DNA of 44,660 nucleotides from Virgibacillus halodenitrificans JCM 12304 (GCF_001310895.1 NZ_BAZS01000033.1:1-44660); one strand, 5' to 3'. Shown: positions 33,312-44,332, counted from the stretch's first letter. Numbers and translations are program-made. The notes: a model not told the origin generated them from the sequence alone.

Positions 33312-36300
33312 CTATTGAACAGTCTCTGTTTCTTCCTCGTTAGCTGTTTCAGGTTCATCCAAGTCTGCTTGCACCTGACGATATCGCTGCATCCCAGTCC
33401 CAGCAGGAACCAGCTTACCAATGATTACATTTTCTTTCAGTCCTAGTAACTCATCTCGCTTACCTTTAATTGCAGCATCTGTAAGTACACGTGTAGTTTC
33501 TTGGAAAGAAGCTGCAGATAAGAATGAATCTGTTTCTAAGGACGCTTTGGTAATACCTAATAATACAGGTTTTCCAGTTGCTGGTTGTTGCCCATCATTC
33601 AATACTTTATGGTTAGCAACCTTGAACTGATGGATTTCAAGTAATGAGCCTGGCAATACATCCGTATCTCCAGAATCAATAACACGAATCTTACGAAGCA
33701 TTTGACGAACCATAACTTCGACGTGTTTATCACCAATTTCTACACCCTGCATACGGTAAACGCGCTGCACTTCACGCAATAAATAATCTTGTACTCCTTC
33801 AACACCCTGAACGCGCAAGAGATCTTTCGGGTCTACAGAACCTTCTGTAAGCTCCTGCCCTGCGATAACTGTATCTCCAACTGTCACCTTCATACGAGCA
33901 TTATAAGGCACAGCGTAGGCACGTTGTTCTACTTCACCTTGAACAATAATTTCTTGTTTGTCCTTCACTTCTTTAACTTCGTGAATGGTTCCGTAGATTT
34001 CACTAATCACAGCCTGCCCTTTTGGATTCCGAGCTTCAAATAGCTCCTGAATACGAGGCAAACCTTGTGTAATATCGTCCCCTGCAACACCACCTGTGTG
34101 GAATGTACGCATGGTTAACTGTGTACCTGGCTCACCAATGGATTGTGCAGCAATTATACCGACTGCCTCTCCAACTTCTACATCTGCTCCAGTTGCTAGG
34201 TTACGGCCATAACATTTTTGACATACACCGTGCTTCGTATTACATGTGAAGGCTGTGCGAATGGTTACTTCTTCAATACCAGCCTCAACAATTTGTTTTG
34301 CTTGGTCTTCGGTAATAATTGTATCTTCTTTCGCAAGAACCTCGTTTGTTTCTGGGTGCTTTACAGAACGGAAGGCTGTTCGCCCAATTAACCTGTCGAT
34401 TAACGGCTCTATTAACTCAGTACCATCAGTTAAGGCAGAAACTGTAAGTCCTCGGTCAGTTCCACAGTCTGCTTCACGTACAATAACATCCTGAGCCACA
34501 TCAACAAGACGACGAGTCAGATAACCTGAGTCGGCTGTCTTCAAGGCTGTATCAGCAAGTCCTTTACGGGCACCGTGCGTAGAAATAAAGTACTCAAGCA
34601 CTGTTAAACCTTCACGGAAACTGGACTTAATCGGCAATTCAATAATTTTACCAGCCGGGTTGGCCATTAGACCACGCATACCTGCGAGCTGTGTAAAGTT
34701 AGAGGCATTACCCCTCGCTCCTGAATCACTCATCATAAAGATCGGGTTTCTCTCACTTAGGGATTGCATCAGCTTATCCTGAATTGTATCCTTCGATTGA
34801 GACCATATAGCAATAACCCTGTCATAGCGCTCTTCATCTGTGATTAAACCACGACGGAATTGTTTAGATACGTTATCCACTTTCTTTTGAGCTTCTACAA
34901 GGATTTCTTCTTTTTCTTTTAGAACAACGATATCAGAAATACCAACAGTCATACCTGCTTTTGTGGAATAACTGAAACCAAGATCCTTCATGCGGTCAAG
35001 CATTTTCGATGTTTCACTGATTTTGAACCGTTTAAAGACTTCCGCAATAATATCTCCCAGGAAACCTTTTTTAAATGGTTTTATAATATCTCTCGATTTG
35101 ATTTCTTCTTTTATGTTCGTTCCACTCTCTACAAAATAGTGTCCCGGAGTTTCAATCTCCAAATTTAATTTTGTAGGTTCATTTATATAAGGGAACGACT
35201 CGGGTAAGATTTCATTGAAAATAATTTTCCCTACAGTGGTGATCAATAATTGGCCTTGTTGCTTGTCAGTGAATGTTTTGTTGTTTAGACTCGATGCTTG
35301 GATTGCTACTCTTGTATGCAAATGTACATACCCATTCTGATAAGAGAGCAATGCTTCATTTATATCATTAAACACAGCACCTTCACCGATGGCGTCTTCT
35401 CGTTCCAACGTAAGATAATAGTTTCCTAAAACCATATCCTGAGATGGTGTAACAACTGGTTTACCATCTTTTGGATTTAAGATGTTTTGGGCCGCAAGCA
35501 TAAGAATACGTGCTTCTGCCTGTGCTTCAGCTGATAAAGGAACATGGACTGCCATTTGGTCACCATCAAAGTCAGCATTGTATGCTGTACATACTAATGG
35601 ATGCAGGCGAATTGCACGTCCTTCAACTAACGTAGGCTCAAATGCTTGAATACCCAGTCTGTGCAATGTAGGTGCACGGTTAAGTAATACAGGATGCTCC
35701 TTAATTACTTCTTCCAGTACATCCCATACATCTGGATGCACACGTTCAATTTTACGTTTTGCTGATTTAATATTATGTGCGATTCCTTTTTCCACAAGTT
35801 CTTTCATAATAAATGGCTTAAAGAGCTCCAGTGCCATCTCTTTCGGTAAACCACACTGATACATTTTCAAGTGAGGTCCTACAACGATAACAGAACGTCC
35901 GGAATAATCTACACGTTTTCCTAATAGGTTTTGACGGAAACGACCTTGCTTCCCTTTCAGCATATGTGATAAGGACTTTAATGGTCGGTTACCTGGTCCA
36001 GTGACTGGACGGCCACGACGTCCGTTATCTATCAAGGCATCTACTGCCTCTTGTAGCATACGCTTTTCATTTTGCACAATAATACTTGGTGCTCCGAGAT
36101 CCAACAAACGCTTTAGACGGTTGTTTCGATTGATTACACGGCGATATAAATCATTCAGATCAGATGTCGCAAATCTTCCACCGTCCAACTGAACCATCGG
36201 GCGTATTTCCGGTGGGATTACAGGTAAAACATCCAACACCATCCAAGAGGTATCATTGCCGGAATTACGGAATGACTCCAGTACTTCCAAGCGTTTAATT

Positions 36301-36917
36301 GCTCTTGTTCTACGTTGTCCCTGTGCTGTTTTCAATTCTTCTTTTAAAGCATCCACTTCTTTTTCAATATCGATGTCTTGCAAAAGTTTACGGATTGCTT
36401 CTGCACCCATTTGGGCTTTAAAAGATTTACCATACTTGTCATAATATGCACGGTATTCTTTTTCAGATAAAAGCTGTTTTTTCTCTAAAGGTGTGTCACC
36501 AGTTTCCGTTACAATATATGCAGCGAAATAGATTACTTCCTCAAGAGCTCTTGGAGACATATCCAAGACAAGGCCCATACGGCTTGGTATACCTTTAAAA
36601 TACCAAATATGGGATACCGGAGCTGCTAATTCAATGTGACCCATGCGCTCACGACGCACCTTAGCTTTTGTTACTTCTACACCACAACGGTCACATACAA
36701 CACCTTTATAGCGTACTCGTTTGTACTTTCCACAATGGCATTCCCAATCTTTTTGTGGCCCAAAAATCCGCTCACAGAACAAGCCATCTTTCTCCGGCTT
36801 CAATGTACGGTAATTAATTGTTTCTGGCTTCTTCACCTCACCATAAGACCATGATCGAATCTTTTCTGGTGAAGCTAACCCAATCTTCATATACTCAAAA
36901 TTATTTACATCTAGCAA
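33312..36917 (-). CDS. rpoC: RNA polymerase beta' subunit
   Basis: The catalytic magnesium-binding subunit of RNA polymerase. 1201 residues from a TTG start (36915-36917) with GGGAGG 8 nt upstream; the N-terminus [20 protein letters not shown] matches Bacillus. Zinc ribbon [19 protein letters not shown] near residues 60-78, the active-site loop NADFDGDQM near 450 and a second zinc cluster C-x-C-x-C in [13 protein letters not shown] in the C-terminal part. It is followed by the ybxF unit after 169 nt without a clear T-run terminator. Confidence 0.99.
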   Translation of the reverse strand: MLDVNNFEYMKIGLASPEKIRSWSYGEVKKPETINYRTLKPEKDGLFCERIFGPQKDWECHCGKYKRVRYKGVVCDRCGVEVTKAKVRRERMGHIELAAPVSHIWYFKGIPSRMGLVLDMSPRALEEVIYFAAYIVTETGDTPLEKKQLLSEKEYRAYYDKYGKSFKAQMGAEAIRKLLQDIDIEKEVDALKEELKTAQGQRRTRAIKRLEVLESFRNSGNDTSWMVLDVLPVIPPEIRPMVQLDGGRFATSDLNDLYRRVINRNNRLKRLLDLGAPSIIVQNEKRMLQEAVDALIDNGRRGRPVTGPGNRPLKSLSHMLKGKQGRFRQNLLGKRVDYSGRSVIVVGPHLKMYQCGLPKEMALELFKPFIMKELVEKGIAHNIKSAKRKIERVHPDVWDVLEEVIKEHPVLLNRAPTLHRLGIQAFEPTLVEGRAIRLHPLVCTAYNADFDGDQMAVHVPLSAEAQAEARILMLAAQNILNPKDGKPVVTPSQDMVLGNYYLTLEREDAIGEGAVFNDINEALLSYQNGYVHLHTRVAIQASSLNNKTFTDKQQGQLLITTVGKIIFNEILPESFPYINEPTKLNLEIETPGHYFVESGTNIKEEIKSRDIIKPFKKGFLGDIIAEVFKRFKISETSKMLDRMKDLGFSYSTKAGMTVGISDIVVLKEKEEILVEAQKKVDNVSKQFRRGLITDEERYDRVIAIWSQSKDTIQDKLMQSLSERNPIFMMSDSGARGNASNFTQLAGMRGLMANPAGKIIELPIKSSFREGLTVLEYFISTHGARKGLADTALKTADSGYLTRRLVDVAQDVIVREADCGTDRGLTVSALTDGTELIEPLIDRLIGRTAFRSVKHPETNEVLAKEDTIITEDQAKQIVEAGIEEVTIRTAFTCNTKHGVCQKCYGRNLATGADVEVGEAVGIIAAQSIGEPGTQLTMRTFHTGGVAGDDITQGLPRIQELFEARNPKGQAVISEIYGTIHEVKEVKDKQEIIVQGEVEQRAYAVPYNARMKVTVGDTVIAGQELTEGSVDPKDLLRVQGVEGVQDYLLREVQRVYRMQGVEIGDKHVEVMVRQMLRKIRVIDSGDTDVLPGSLLEIHQFKVANHKVLNDGQQPATGKPVLLGITKASLETDSFLSAASFQETTRVLTDAAIKGKRDELLGLKENVIIGKLVPAGTGMQRYRQVQADLDEPETANEEETETVQ

Positions 36918-36985
36918 GGGGCCTACCTCCCTTTTAATGTCCGATTTTACCTAAGCTTATAACAGTTATATAAGATAAAGCTGGA

Positions 36986-37010
36986 GGTTGATCCAACTGT
37001 TGAACCAACC
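36986..37010. promoter_or_regulatory. 25-nt imperfect palindrome in the rpoB-rpoC gap
   Basis: GGTTGATCCAAC-T-GTTGAACCAACC, 10 of 12 positions paired, sits in the middle of the 154-nt gap before rpoC. On the minus strand it overlaps a TTGGAT that is 17 nt upstream of TTATAT, a possible internal promoter. It could be an operator or an RNA hairpin. Confidence 0.4.
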
Positions 37011-37071
37011 TTTCACTTTGGATATTTGGATATTATGCGTCTTTTAATCATTTACCCTATTGATATAATAC

Positions 37072-40000
37072 TTAACTTTCTTCTACTTCAAGGTTTAATT
37101 TACTAGCTTGTTGTGTATCTTCTTCTTCCAGTTCGCGCATATCGATCTCTTCTTCGTTACTGGAAAGCATTTTAACGTCCATTCCCAGACTTTGAAGTTC
37201 TTTAATTAATACCTTGAACGACTCCGGCACTCCCGGCTCAGGTACATTATCACCTTTTACAATGGATTCATATGTTTTCACCCTGCCGACAATATCGTCA
37301 GATTTCACAGTAAGGATTTCCTGCAACGTATATGCTGCACCATATGCTTCAAGTGCCCACACTTCCATCTCACCAAAACGCTGACCACCGAACTGGGCTT
37401 TACCACCAAGCGGTTGCTGTGTAACAAGTGAGTAAGGACCTGTTGAACGAGCATGTAACTTATCATCAACCATATGCGCAAGCTTGATCATATACATTAC
37501 CCCAACGGAAACACGATTATCAAAAGGCTCACCTGATCTTCCATCATAAAGGACTGTTTTCGCATCCCTTGGCATACCAGCCTCTTCTAGAGTTTCCCAA
37601 ACATCCTCTTCGGTAGCTCCATCAAAAACAGGTGATGCAACATGGATTCCAAGCTGTCTGGCAGCCATTCCAAGATGTAACTCAAACACCTGTCCAATAT
37701 TCATACGGGATGGTACACCCAATGGATTAAGCATAATATCAATTGGTGTTCCATCAGGTAAGAATGGCATATCCTCTTCTGGTAAGATTTTGGAGATTAC
37801 ACCTTTGTTCCCGTGGCGACCTGCCATTTTATCTCCTTCATGAATCTTACGCTTTTGCACGATATATGCACGCACAAGTTGATTAACACCTGGAGGTAGC
37901 TCGTCGCCATCCTCACGATTAAAGATCTTCACATCTAAGACAATTCCGCCTGCTCCGTGAGGTACACGTAGGGATGTATCGCGAACTTCCCTTGCCTTCT
38001 CTCCAAAGATTGCATGAAGAAGTCGTTCTTCAGCAGATAGCTCTGTAACACCTTTAGGCGTAACCTTACCAACAAGGATGTCCCCATCAGTAACTTCAGC
38101 ACCAACTCGGATAATCCCATGTTCATTCAGGTTTTTAAGTGCTTCTTCCCCAACGTTAGGAATGTCTCTTGTGATTTCTTCTGGTCCAAGTTTTGTATCG
38201 CGTGCTTCAGACTCGTATTCTTCTATATGGATGGAAGTATAAACATCATCCTTAACAAGTCGTTCACTCATAATGATAGCATCCTCGTAGTTATAACCTT
38301 CCCAAGTCATAAAACCAACAAGCACGTTTCTTCCTAAGGCTAGCTCCCCATCTTCCATAGAAGGTCCGTCTGCAAGGATTTCTCCTTTAGTAACACGGTT
38401 GCCTTCACTTACAATAGGTCGCTGGTTGTAGCATGTTCCCTGGTTGGAACGAATATATTTTTGTAATTTGTAACGATCCAAATCGCCTTTTACTTCTTTT
38501 CCATCCACTTCTGATATGCGACGAACAAGAACCTCTTTGGCTTCTACTTTTTCTACAATGCCTTCGTGACGGCAAATGATAGCTGCACCAGAGTCTTTCC
38601 CGTCTACATACTCCATTCCTGTACCAACAATAGGAGCTTCCGGATTCATAAGCGGCACTGCTTGACGTTGCATGTTCGCTCCCATTAGTGCACGGTTGGA
38701 GTCATCATTTTCCAAGAAAGGAATACATGCGGTCGCAGCGGAAACAACTTGCTTTGGTGATACATCCATATAATCAATTTGTTCACGTGGAACTGCTGTA
38801 TTCTCCCCGCGGAAACGAGCGATTACTTCTTCATCTGTGAAAGTACCGTCATCATCTAATTTAGCATTAGCCTGTGCAACAACATAGTTGTCTTCCTCAT
38901 CGGCAGTTAAATAATCAATTTGAGCAGTTACCTTACCAGTTTCTGGGTCGACCCGGCGATAAGGTGTTTCAATGAAACCAAATTTATTAACTTTTGCATA
39001 ACTTGACAATGAGTTAATAAGACCAATGTTCGGTCCCTCTGGCGTCTCAATCGGACACATACGACCGTAGTGGGAATAATGCACATCACGTACTTCGAAG
39101 CCAGCACGTTCACGCGTCAAACCACCAGGTCCTAATGCTGACAGACGACGTTTATGTGTTAATTCAGCCAACGGATTGGTCTGATCCATAAACTGTGACA
39201 GCTGAGAACTACCAAAGAATTCTTTAATCGATGCAATTACAGGTCGAATATTGATTAACTGTTGTGGTGTGATACTTGATGTATCTTGAATAGACATCCG
39301 TTCACGCACAACACGCTCCATTCGGGACAAACCGATTCTGAATTGATTCTGTAAAAGCTCCCCTACAGAACGCAAACGACGGTTCCCTAAATGATCAATA
39401 TCATCTGTATTACCTACACGATGTAGCAGGTTAAAGAAGTAACTGATAGCTGATAAAATATCTGCAGGTGTAATATTTTTGATGCTGGTATCTACATTCG
39501 CATTCCCAATTACGGTTAGTTCCTTCTCACCACTAGGGTCAGTAGGATCTACGATTTTAATTGATTGAAGCGTAATTTGATCATCCAGTACACCTTCGTG
39601 AGGTTCAACAGTCCTCTCACCAAGCTTGTCTTCTTCTTTTTCCAAATATGGAATAATCTTATTTAATAACTTACGTTCGAGCTTATCACCTTTTTGTGCC
39701 AGTACCTCTCCTGTTTCAGGATCTACAATAGGTTCAGCAACAACTTGGTTGAAAAGTCGGTTCTTTATGTGTAATTTTTTATTCATTTTATAGCGACCAA
39801 CATGCGCTAAATCATAACGCTTTGGATCGAAAAATCTGGAAACAAGTAAGCTTTTTGCATTTTCAACGGTTGGCGGCTCGCCAGGACGTAAACGCTCATA
39901 AATCTCCAATAAAGCTTTTTCAGTTGTTTCTGTGTTATCTTTTTCTAATGTATTTTTAAGGTATTCATTATCACCCAGCAAATCGATAATTTCTTGATCC

Positions 40001-40608
40001 GAACCAAAACCAAGAGCACGTAATAATACCGTAATCGGCAATTTACGTGTACGATCAATACGAACATAGGCCACGTCTTTCGCATCAGTTTCAAACTCTA
40101 ACCATGCACCACGGTTAGGAATAACTGTTGCTGCAACGCCCCTTTTTCCGTTTTTATCAATTTTTTCATTATAGTAAACACTAGGTGAGCGCACAAGCTG
40201 TGAAACGATAACACGCTCTGCACCATTAATGACAAATGTACCTGTGTCTGTCATAAGCGGGAAATCACCCATGAATACTTCTTGTTCTTTTACTTCGCCT
40301 GTTTCATTGTTAATCAAGCGAACCTTTACTCGAAGTGGAGCATTATAAGTGACATCTCTTTCCTTAGATTCATCCACAGGGTATTTTGGTTCACCCAAGC
40401 TGTAATCGACAAATTCAAGTGAAAGGTTACCTGTAAAATCTTCAATAGGAGAAATATCCTTAAACATTTCTCTAATGCCTTCTTCCAGGAACCACTCATA
40501 AGAAGCTGTTTGAATCTCGATAAGATTCGGCAATTCTAATACTTCACTAATACGCGCATAGCTTCTGCGTTGGCGGTGCCGTCCATACTGAACTAGTTGA
40601 CCTGTCAA
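37072..40608 (-). CDS. rpoB: RNA polymerase beta subunit
   Basis: Forms the catalytic cleft with beta'. 1178 residues from the TTG at 40606-40608 ([20 protein letters not shown]), as in B. subtilis; AAGGGGTG lies 6 nt upstream, while the GTG at 40615-40617 is inside that site. The rifampicin pocket reads [20 protein letters not shown] then RLSALGPGG, the wild-type, rifampicin-sensitive form. [19 protein letters not shown] is the conserved nucleotide-contacting block. The gene precedes rpoC by 154 nt. Confidence 0.99.
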   Translation of the reverse strand: MTGQLVQYGRHRQRRSYARISEVLELPNLIEIQTASYEWFLEEGIREMFKDISPIEDFTGNLSLEFVDYSLGEPKYPVDESKERDVTYNAPLRVKVRLINNETGEVKEQEVFMGDFPLMTDTGTFVINGAERVIVSQLVRSPSVYYNEKIDKNGKRGVAATVIPNRGAWLEFETDAKDVAYVRIDRTRKLPITVLLRALGFGSDQEIIDLLGDNEYLKNTLEKDNTETTEKALLEIYERLRPGEPPTVENAKSLLVSRFFDPKRYDLAHVGRYKMNKKLHIKNRLFNQVVAEPIVDPETGEVLAQKGDKLERKLLNKIIPYLEKEEDKLGERTVEPHEGVLDDQITLQSIKIVDPTDPSGEKELTVIGNANVDTSIKNITPADILSAISYFFNLLHRVGNTDDIDHLGNRRLRSVGELLQNQFRIGLSRMERVVRERMSIQDTSSITPQQLINIRPVIASIKEFFGSSQLSQFMDQTNPLAELTHKRRLSALGPGGLTRERAGFEVRDVHYSHYGRMCPIETPEGPNIGLINSLSSYAKVNKFGFIETPYRRVDPETGKVTAQIDYLTADEEDNYVVAQANAKLDDDGTFTDEEVIARFRGENTAVPREQIDYMDVSPKQVVSAATACIPFLENDDSNRALMGANMQRQAVPLMNPEAPIVGTGMEYVDGKDSGAAIICRHEGIVEKVEAKEVLVRRISEVDGKEVKGDLDRYKLQKYIRSNQGTCYNQRPIVSEGNRVTKGEILADGPSMEDGELALGRNVLVGFMTWEGYNYEDAIIMSERLVKDDVYTSIHIEEYESEARDTKLGPEEITRDIPNVGEEALKNLNEHGIIRVGAEVTDGDILVGKVTPKGVTELSAEERLLHAIFGEKAREVRDTSLRVPHGAGGIVLDVKIFNREDGDELPPGVNQLVRAYIVQKRKIHEGDKMAGRHGNKGVISKILPEEDMPFLPDGTPIDIMLNPLGVPSRMNIGQVFELHLGMAARQLGIHVASPVFDGATEEDVWETLEEAGMPRDAKTVLYDGRSGEPFDNRVSVGVMYMIKLAHMVDDKLHARSTGPYSLVTQQPLGGKAQFGGQRFGEMEVWALEAYGAAYTLQEILTVKSDDIVGRVKTYESIVKGDNVPEPGVPESFKVLIKELQSLGMDVKMLSSNEEEIDMRELEEEDTQQASKLNLEVEES

Positions 40609-40769
40609 CTGCTTCACCCCTTAAATCATGCATTTTCAAGTAGTATTTTTCTACTTTAAATGATTAATATATTTTAAAAACTCCCTGATTTCTCAGGTTG
40701 TTTTTTGAATCCTCATTTTAAACACGCTAACAAACTTGCAATCCGAATATATACAAGTTATGGATCTAT

Positions 40770-40775
40770 TTTATA
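40770..40775 (-). promoter_or_regulatory. Candidate extended -10 promoter before rpoB
   Basis: TGG-TATAAA on the minus strand about 160 nt upstream of rpoB matches an extended -10 (TGnTATAAT); the -35 region is weak. Between it and rpoB a short CCTGA/TCAGG hairpin with a T-run (about 40681-40705) might act as an attenuator. Weak evidence. Confidence 0.3.
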
Positions 40776-40800
40776 CCAAGCCGAAAATAACAATATAAAT

Positions 40801-40825
40801 AGAAAATAAGGGAAAATCTCCCTTT
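40801..40825 (-). terminator. Probable terminator after ybxB
   Basis: AAGGGA/TCCCTT (40808-40825 region) with a short loop, followed on the minus strand by ATTTTC. It lies about 120 nt after the ybxB stop and is a short, moderately convincing terminator separating the rplJL unit from rpoBC. Confidence 0.5.
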
Positions 40826-40943
40826 CAATCTTACCATTATTTCCCTAGCACGGAGAATTATACGTCATTTTTATAAAATACCCTATTGACATAAGAATCG
40901 CCATGTTAGCATTTATTAAGCATAACATACACGTATACCTTGG

Positions 40944-41546
40944 TCAAACATTTATAGCCCGAAGAATAAAGTAACCTTTATCCTTTGTTACGACTTCTAC
41001 ATTCCCAAATAATTCTTCTAATTTATCCTTCGCGGAAGGAGCTCCCTGCTTTTTCTGTATTACAACCCATATTTCTCCCATCTTCATCAATGCCTTCTTT
41101 GACTTTTCGAACATTTGATGAACCGTCTGTTTTCCTGCTCTGATCGGCGGATTCGTCAAGATCGCAGCAAACATCCGACCATCCAGTTGAGAGAACTGGT
41201 CGCTTTGGATAAACTCCGCATTATTAATTTGATTTTTAGCAGCATTTTTTTCGGCTAAAAGGACAGCTCTTTCATTTACATCTGCCATAACTACATGGCG
41301 GTCTGGGTAAGAATCAGAAATCGCAATACCAATCGGCCCATACCCACACCCCAAATCCAAGATATCCCCTTGTATTTCAGGTGGGCGGAATTGTTCTATT
41401 AGTAATTTTGATCCGAAGTCGACTTCATTCTTCGAAAACACACCCACATCACTTGTAAATGTATATTGCCTTTCTTTCAACCGATAACTCCATGTCTTTG
41501 GTGAACTTTTAGATTGAGGTTTTTTTGAAAAGTAATGCTCTGACAT
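40944..41546 (-). CDS. Class I SAM-dependent methyltransferase, RsmC-like (YbxB)
   Basis: A predicted 16S rRNA guanine-N2 methyltransferase of the RsmC/RlmG type. 200 residues from ATG 41544-41546 (MSEHYFSKKPQ), which has AGGTG just upstream and matches Bacillus YbxB; a longer reading to 41594 is not conserved. SAM site ILDLGCGYGPIGIA near residues 60-73, and the catalytic NPPI motif in ILTNPPIRAGK near 125. It is a single-domain protein, as in Firmicutes, unlike the two-domain enterobacterial RsmC. Always between rplL and rpoB in Bacilli. Confidence 0.93.
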   Translation of the reverse strand: MSEHYFSKKPQSKSSPKTWSYRLKERQYTFTSDVGVFSKNEVDFGSKLLIEQFRPPEIQGDILDLGCGYGPIGIAISDSYPDRHVVMADVNERAVLLAEKNAAKNQINNAEFIQSDQFSQLDGRMFAAILTNPPIRAGKQTVHQMFEKSKKALMKMGEIWVVIQKKQGAPSAKDKLEELFGNVEVVTKDKGYFILRAINV

Positions 41547-41587
41547 TTGGCACCTACTTTTTAATAAAATAGATTGAGAAGATAGGA

Positions 41588-41646
41588 GAGGCACAAATCA
41601 ATAAACAACATCAGTTTTCCCTTTGGTTGTTCATACTTTGTGCCTC
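41588..41646 (-). promoter_or_regulatory. Long hairpin between rplL and ybxB
   Basis: GAGGCACAAA pairs perfectly with TTTGTGCCTC (outer 10 bp), with an inner AACAAC/GTTGTT helix and a 15-nt loop. It ends 42 nt before the ybxB start. There is a TCTCCTATCTTCTC tract but no clean T-run after it on the minus strand, so a processing site or attenuator is more likely than a full terminator. Confidence 0.6.
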
Positions 41647-41670
41647 CTCATCATATTTTATATATAGAGA

Positions 41671-41696
41671 GCCCGTCGTTAGCTTGTACGACGAGC
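41671..41696 (-). terminator. Weak terminator-like hairpin after rplL
   Basis: GCTCGTCGT / ACGACGGGC (one G-U pair) with an 8-nt loop, 13 nt after the rplL stop, followed by TCTCTATATATA rather than a T-run. Partial termination could lower ybxB expression relative to rplL. Confidence 0.45.
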
Positions 41697-41709
41697 CCCA
41701 TTATTGAAA

Positions 41710-42075
41710 TTACTTAACTTCTACAGTTGCGCCAGCTTCTTCTAGCTTGCCTTTAACTTCTTCAGCTTCTTCTTTAGATACAGCTTCTTTGATTGCTTTT
41801 GGTGCGTTGTCAACCAAGTCTTTTGCGTCTTTAAGACCAAGACCAGTGATTTCGCGAACTGCTTTAACAACTTTAATTTTTGAAGCTCCAGCACTTTCAA
41901 GTACTACGTCAAATTCAGTTTGTTCTTCAGCAGCTTCTCCAGCGCCAGCTCCACCTGCTACTGCAACTGGTGCTGCAGCTGTTACACCAAATTCTTCTTC
42001 AATTGCTTTTACTAAATCGTTTAAGTCTAATACAGACATTTCTTTAATCGCATCAATGATTTGTTCTTTAGTCAT
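41710..42075 (-). CDS. rplL: 50S ribosomal protein L7/L12
   Basis: The multicopy stalk protein that recruits and activates translational GTPases. 121 residues. N-terminal dimerisation helices ([20 protein letters not shown]), an Ala/Gly hinge near residues 33-48, then the globular domain with [20 protein letters not shown]. Confidence 0.98.
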   Translation of the reverse strand: MTKEQIIDAIKEMSVLDLNDLVKAIEEEFGVTAAAPVAVAGGAGAGEAAEEQTEFDVVLESAGASKIKVVKAVREITGLGLKDAKDLVDNAPKAIKEAVSKEEAEEVKGKLEEAGATVEVK

Positions 42076-42144
42076 GATATTATTTCCTCCTAATTATTAT
42101 TAATTTTTTATAAAACGAAACAGATTGATCTGCTTATTATCCAA

Positions 42145-42645
42145 TTATGCGCCTTGTTCTTCTTTTTGCTCTGCAATTGCTTTTGTAGCATATGCAAAGT
42201 TGCGAACAGGAGCTTGAAGTACGCTAAGCAACATAGAAACCATGCCTTCGTAATTTGGTAGATCTGCAAGTTCCTTGATTTGATCAAGTGTTGCGACTTT
42301 ACCTTCAATTACGCCACCTTTGATTTCCAATGCCTCATGCTTTTTAGCGAAGTCATTTAAAATTCTTGCTGGTGCTACTACATCTTCTGTACTGAAAGCA
42401 ACCGCGTTAGGTCCTACCAATACATCAGAAAGGTCATTTAACTCTGCAGCTTCTACAGCACGTCTAGTCATTGTATTCTTATATACCTTGAAGTCAATTC
42501 CTGCTTCACGAAGTTGTTTACGTAATTCAGTAACTTCAGCTACGTCAAGGCCACGATAGTCTACAACTACAGCAGTTTGACTCGCACGGAATTTTTCAGC
42601 AATCTCTTCAACGATTTGCTTTTTCTTCTCGATAATGCTGGACAT
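42145..42645 (-). CDS. rplJ: 50S ribosomal protein L10
   Basis: The stalk base protein that anchors L7/L12 dimers. 166 residues from ATG 42643-42645 ([18 protein letters not shown]), the Bacillus length, with GGAGG 8 nt upstream. [31 protein letters not shown] and the C-terminal helix for L12 binding are present. Preceded by an attenuating leader. Confidence 0.98.
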   Translation of the reverse strand: MSSIIEKKKQIVEEIAEKFRASQTAVVVDYRGLDVAEVTELRKQLREAGIDFKVYKNTMTRRAVEAAELNDLSDVLVGPNAVAFSTEDVVAPARILNDFAKKHEALEIKGGVIEGKVATLDQIKELADLPNYEGMVSMLLSVLQAPVRNFAYATKAIAEQKEEQGA

Positions 42646-42699
42646 TGTTCCACCTCCTATTGTCATTGTTTATTATACCGTATAGAAATAGCGCAAGCG

Positions 42700-42835
42700 C
42701 CTGTTTATTAACAGAAGAAAAGCTCCCATGCAGACATGGGAGCTTAATATAACAATTAACCTATTACAGGCTAATCTGCTTTTAAACACCTCGGCAGGAT
42801 ATTAAGCGAAGTATCGCCCCTACTGTCTACGGTAC
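42700..42835 (-). ncRNA. L10 leader with intrinsic attenuator
   Basis: The 5' leader of rplJL. A perfect 10-11 bp hairpin (AGCTCCCATG / CATGGGAGCT, 42720-42745) followed by TTTCTTCTG sits about 75 nt before rplJ, preceded by GCCGAGG and GCAGATTAGCCTG segments typical of the L10 leader. In B. subtilis the L10(L12)4 complex is known to bind this leader and promote termination; by position and architecture this should be the same element. Confidence 0.75.
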
Positions 42836-42862
42836 AACATATTCATTTATATAACGCATATC

Positions 42863-42891
42863 AGTATAACGAATATTTAACTAAAAGTCAA
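42863..42891 (-). promoter_or_regulatory. Sigma-A promoter of rplJ-rplL
   Basis: TTGACT (42886-42891), 17-nt spacer, TATACT (42863-42868) on the minus strand, immediately after the rplA stop. Transcription would start near 42855, giving a leader of about 210 nt containing the L10 attenuator. Confidence 0.8.
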
Positions 42892-42898
42892 CATGTTA

Positions 42899-43591
42899 TT
42901 AACGATATGATGAAACGTCTACTCTTACACCAGGGCCCATTGTGGAAGTTAATGAAACATTTTTCATGTAAGTTCCTTTAGCAGCCTGTGGTTTAACTTT
43001 AACTAAAGTTTCAGTGATCGCTTCAAAGTTCTCAATTAGTTTCTCATTATCAAATGAAAGCTTACCAATTGGAACATGGATGTTAGCAGATTTATCTACA
43101 CGATATTCTACTTTACCAGCTTTAATATCTTTAACAGCTTTTTCTACTTCGAAAGTAACTGTTCCAGTTTTAGGGTTAGGCATAAGGCCTTTTGGTCCTA
43201 ACACGCGTCCAAGTTTACCAACTTCAGCCATCATGTCAGGTGTAGCTACGATTACATCAAAATCAAACCAACCTTGGTTAATTTTATTAATATAATCAGA
43301 TTCGCCTACAAAGTCAGCTCCTGCTGCTTCAGCTTCTTTAGCTTTTTCACCTTTTGCAAATACTAGTACACGTTGTGTTTTACCAGTACCATGTGGCAAC
43401 ACCATTGCGCCACGAATTTGTTGGTCTGCTTTTTTAGGATCTACGCCTAAACGAAAAGCAGCTTCAACAGTTTCATCAAAGTTTGCTTTAGCTGCTTCTT
43501 TAACTAAAGCTACAGCTTCTGCTACATCATATGATTTAGAACGATCAACAAGCTTAAGAGCTTCTTGATGTTTTTTACCTTTTTTAGCCAT
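42899..43591 (-). CDS. rplA: 50S ribosomal protein L1
   Basis: Forms the mobile L1 stalk that helps release deacylated tRNA from the E site. L1 also binds its own mRNA. 230 residues: two alpha/beta domains, with [20 protein letters not shown] near residue 120-140 as diagnostic block, and the C-terminal [17 protein letters not shown]. Follows rplK after a 213-nt gap holding an attenuator. Confidence 0.98.
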   Translation of the reverse strand: MAKKGKKHQEALKLVDRSKSYDVAEAVALVKEAAKANFDETVEAAFRLGVDPKKADQQIRGAMVLPHGTGKTQRVLVFAKGEKAKEAEAAGADFVGESDYINKINQGWFDFDVIVATPDMMAEVGKLGRVLGPKGLMPNPKTGTVTFEVEKAVKDIKAGKVEYRVDKSANIHVPIGKLSFDNEKLIENFEAITETLVKVKPQAAKGTYMKNVSLTSTMGPGVRVDVSSYR

Positions 43592-43609
43592 TTTATTTCC
43601 TCCTCTTTT

Positions 43610-43659
43610 GTGGTTATAACGGTAATACCTCCCACTTATAAAAGCAACAGCTTTTATAA
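43610..43659 (-). promoter_or_regulatory. Candidate L1-binding site and hairpin before rplA
   Basis: On the minus strand a GTGG...CCAC helix (43610-43635) encloses GAGGTATTACC, resembling the known L1 target on its mRNA and 23S rRNA. Next to it is a perfect 10-bp hairpin TTATAAAAGC / GCTTTTATAA (43636-43659). L1 autoregulation at this place is known in other bacteria; here it is inferred from the pattern. Confidence 0.45.
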
Positions 43660-43691
43660 AGCATGTTATAAAACTGGTCCATCACATTCAC

Positions 43692-43728
43692 GAAAAAGGT
43701 TGCGAGTAATGGCAATCAATCGCAACCT
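43692..43728 (-). terminator. Terminator or attenuator between rplK and rplA
   Basis: A perfect 9-bp stem AGGTTGCGA / TCGCAACCT (43697-43728) with a 14-nt loop, followed on the minus strand by TTTTT. It lies about 75 nt after rplK and about 105 nt before rplA. No strong promoter is visible between it and rplA, so it most likely acts as an attenuator. Confidence 0.7.
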
Positions 43729-43763
43729 ATACCGTATAAATTTGGGTAATCCATCTCTTCTCT

Positions 43764-43778
43764 CACTTATAAAAGCAA
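43764..43778. repeat. 15-bp direct repeat, copy 1 of 2 (copy 2 at 43633-43647)
   Basis: CACTTATAAAAGCAA occurs identically at 43633-43647 and 43764-43778, on either side of the attenuator between rplK and rplA. Copy 2 forms part of the hairpin at 43636-43659, so copy 1 could compete for the same partner in the RNA. Confidence 0.75.
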
Positions 43779-43804
43779 GCATAAGAATGGATCTCCATTA
43801 AAAA

Positions 43805-44229
43805 TTAGTCTTCAATCGTAATACCCATGCTGCGAGCAGTACCTTCAACCATACGCATGGCTGCTTCTACGTCTGCTGCATTCAAATCAGGCATTTTAGT
43901 TTCTGCGATTTCTTTTACTTTGTCGCGTTTAACAGTTGCGACTTTATTACGGTTTGGCTCACCTGATGCAGTTTCAATACCAGCTGCTTTTTTCAATAGA
44001 ACAGCTGCAGGTGGAGTTTTTGTAATAAATGTAAATGAACGGTCTTCAAATACCGTAATTTCAACAGGGATAATCATACCCGCTTGATCTTGGTACGTGC
44101 GTTGAATTCCTTACAGAATCCCATGATGTTAACACCCGCTTGACCTAGTGCCGGTCCAACTGGTGGTGCCGGATTAGCTTTTCCAGCTGGGATTTGCAGC
44201 TTTACTAATTTAATTACTTTTTTAGCCAC
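43805..44229 (-). pseudogene. rplK: 50S ribosomal protein L11, split by a one-base frameshift
   Basis: L11 forms the GTPase-associated centre with 23S rRNA and is needed for RelA-type stringent response activation. A GTG start at 44227-44229 has AAGGAGG upstream and reads [20 protein letters not shown] to EFNART. After the ACC Thr codon at 44092-44094 the frame is lost at about 44090-44091; the next frame continues [20 protein letters not shown] to SMGITIED. The whole gene spans 425 nt, exactly one less than the 426 expected for 141 residues. ACCCAA reduced to ACCAA (losing one C of a Thr-Gln pair) would explain it. Either a real relC-like mutation or a sequencing error. Confidence 0.93.
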
Positions 44230-44332
44230 GAGACACACCTCCTTAAAGTCCGTGATGTGGTAATAGGGGATGTCCCCTCCCACTCCTATTTCCATTTTCT
44301 CTAATAAAGTTGAGAACATGAATAACAAAAAA

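Noticed and set aside
33421-36854. Plus-strand open frames inside rpoC, and similar ones inside rpoB, fusA, tuf and rplC
   Set aside because: They are antisense shadows of highly biased coding sequence, without ribosome sites or recognisable products.
40886-40891. Plus-strand TTGACA in the ybxB-rpoB gap
   Set aside because: No usable -10 at 16-18 nt, and it would point into the convergent ybxB gene.
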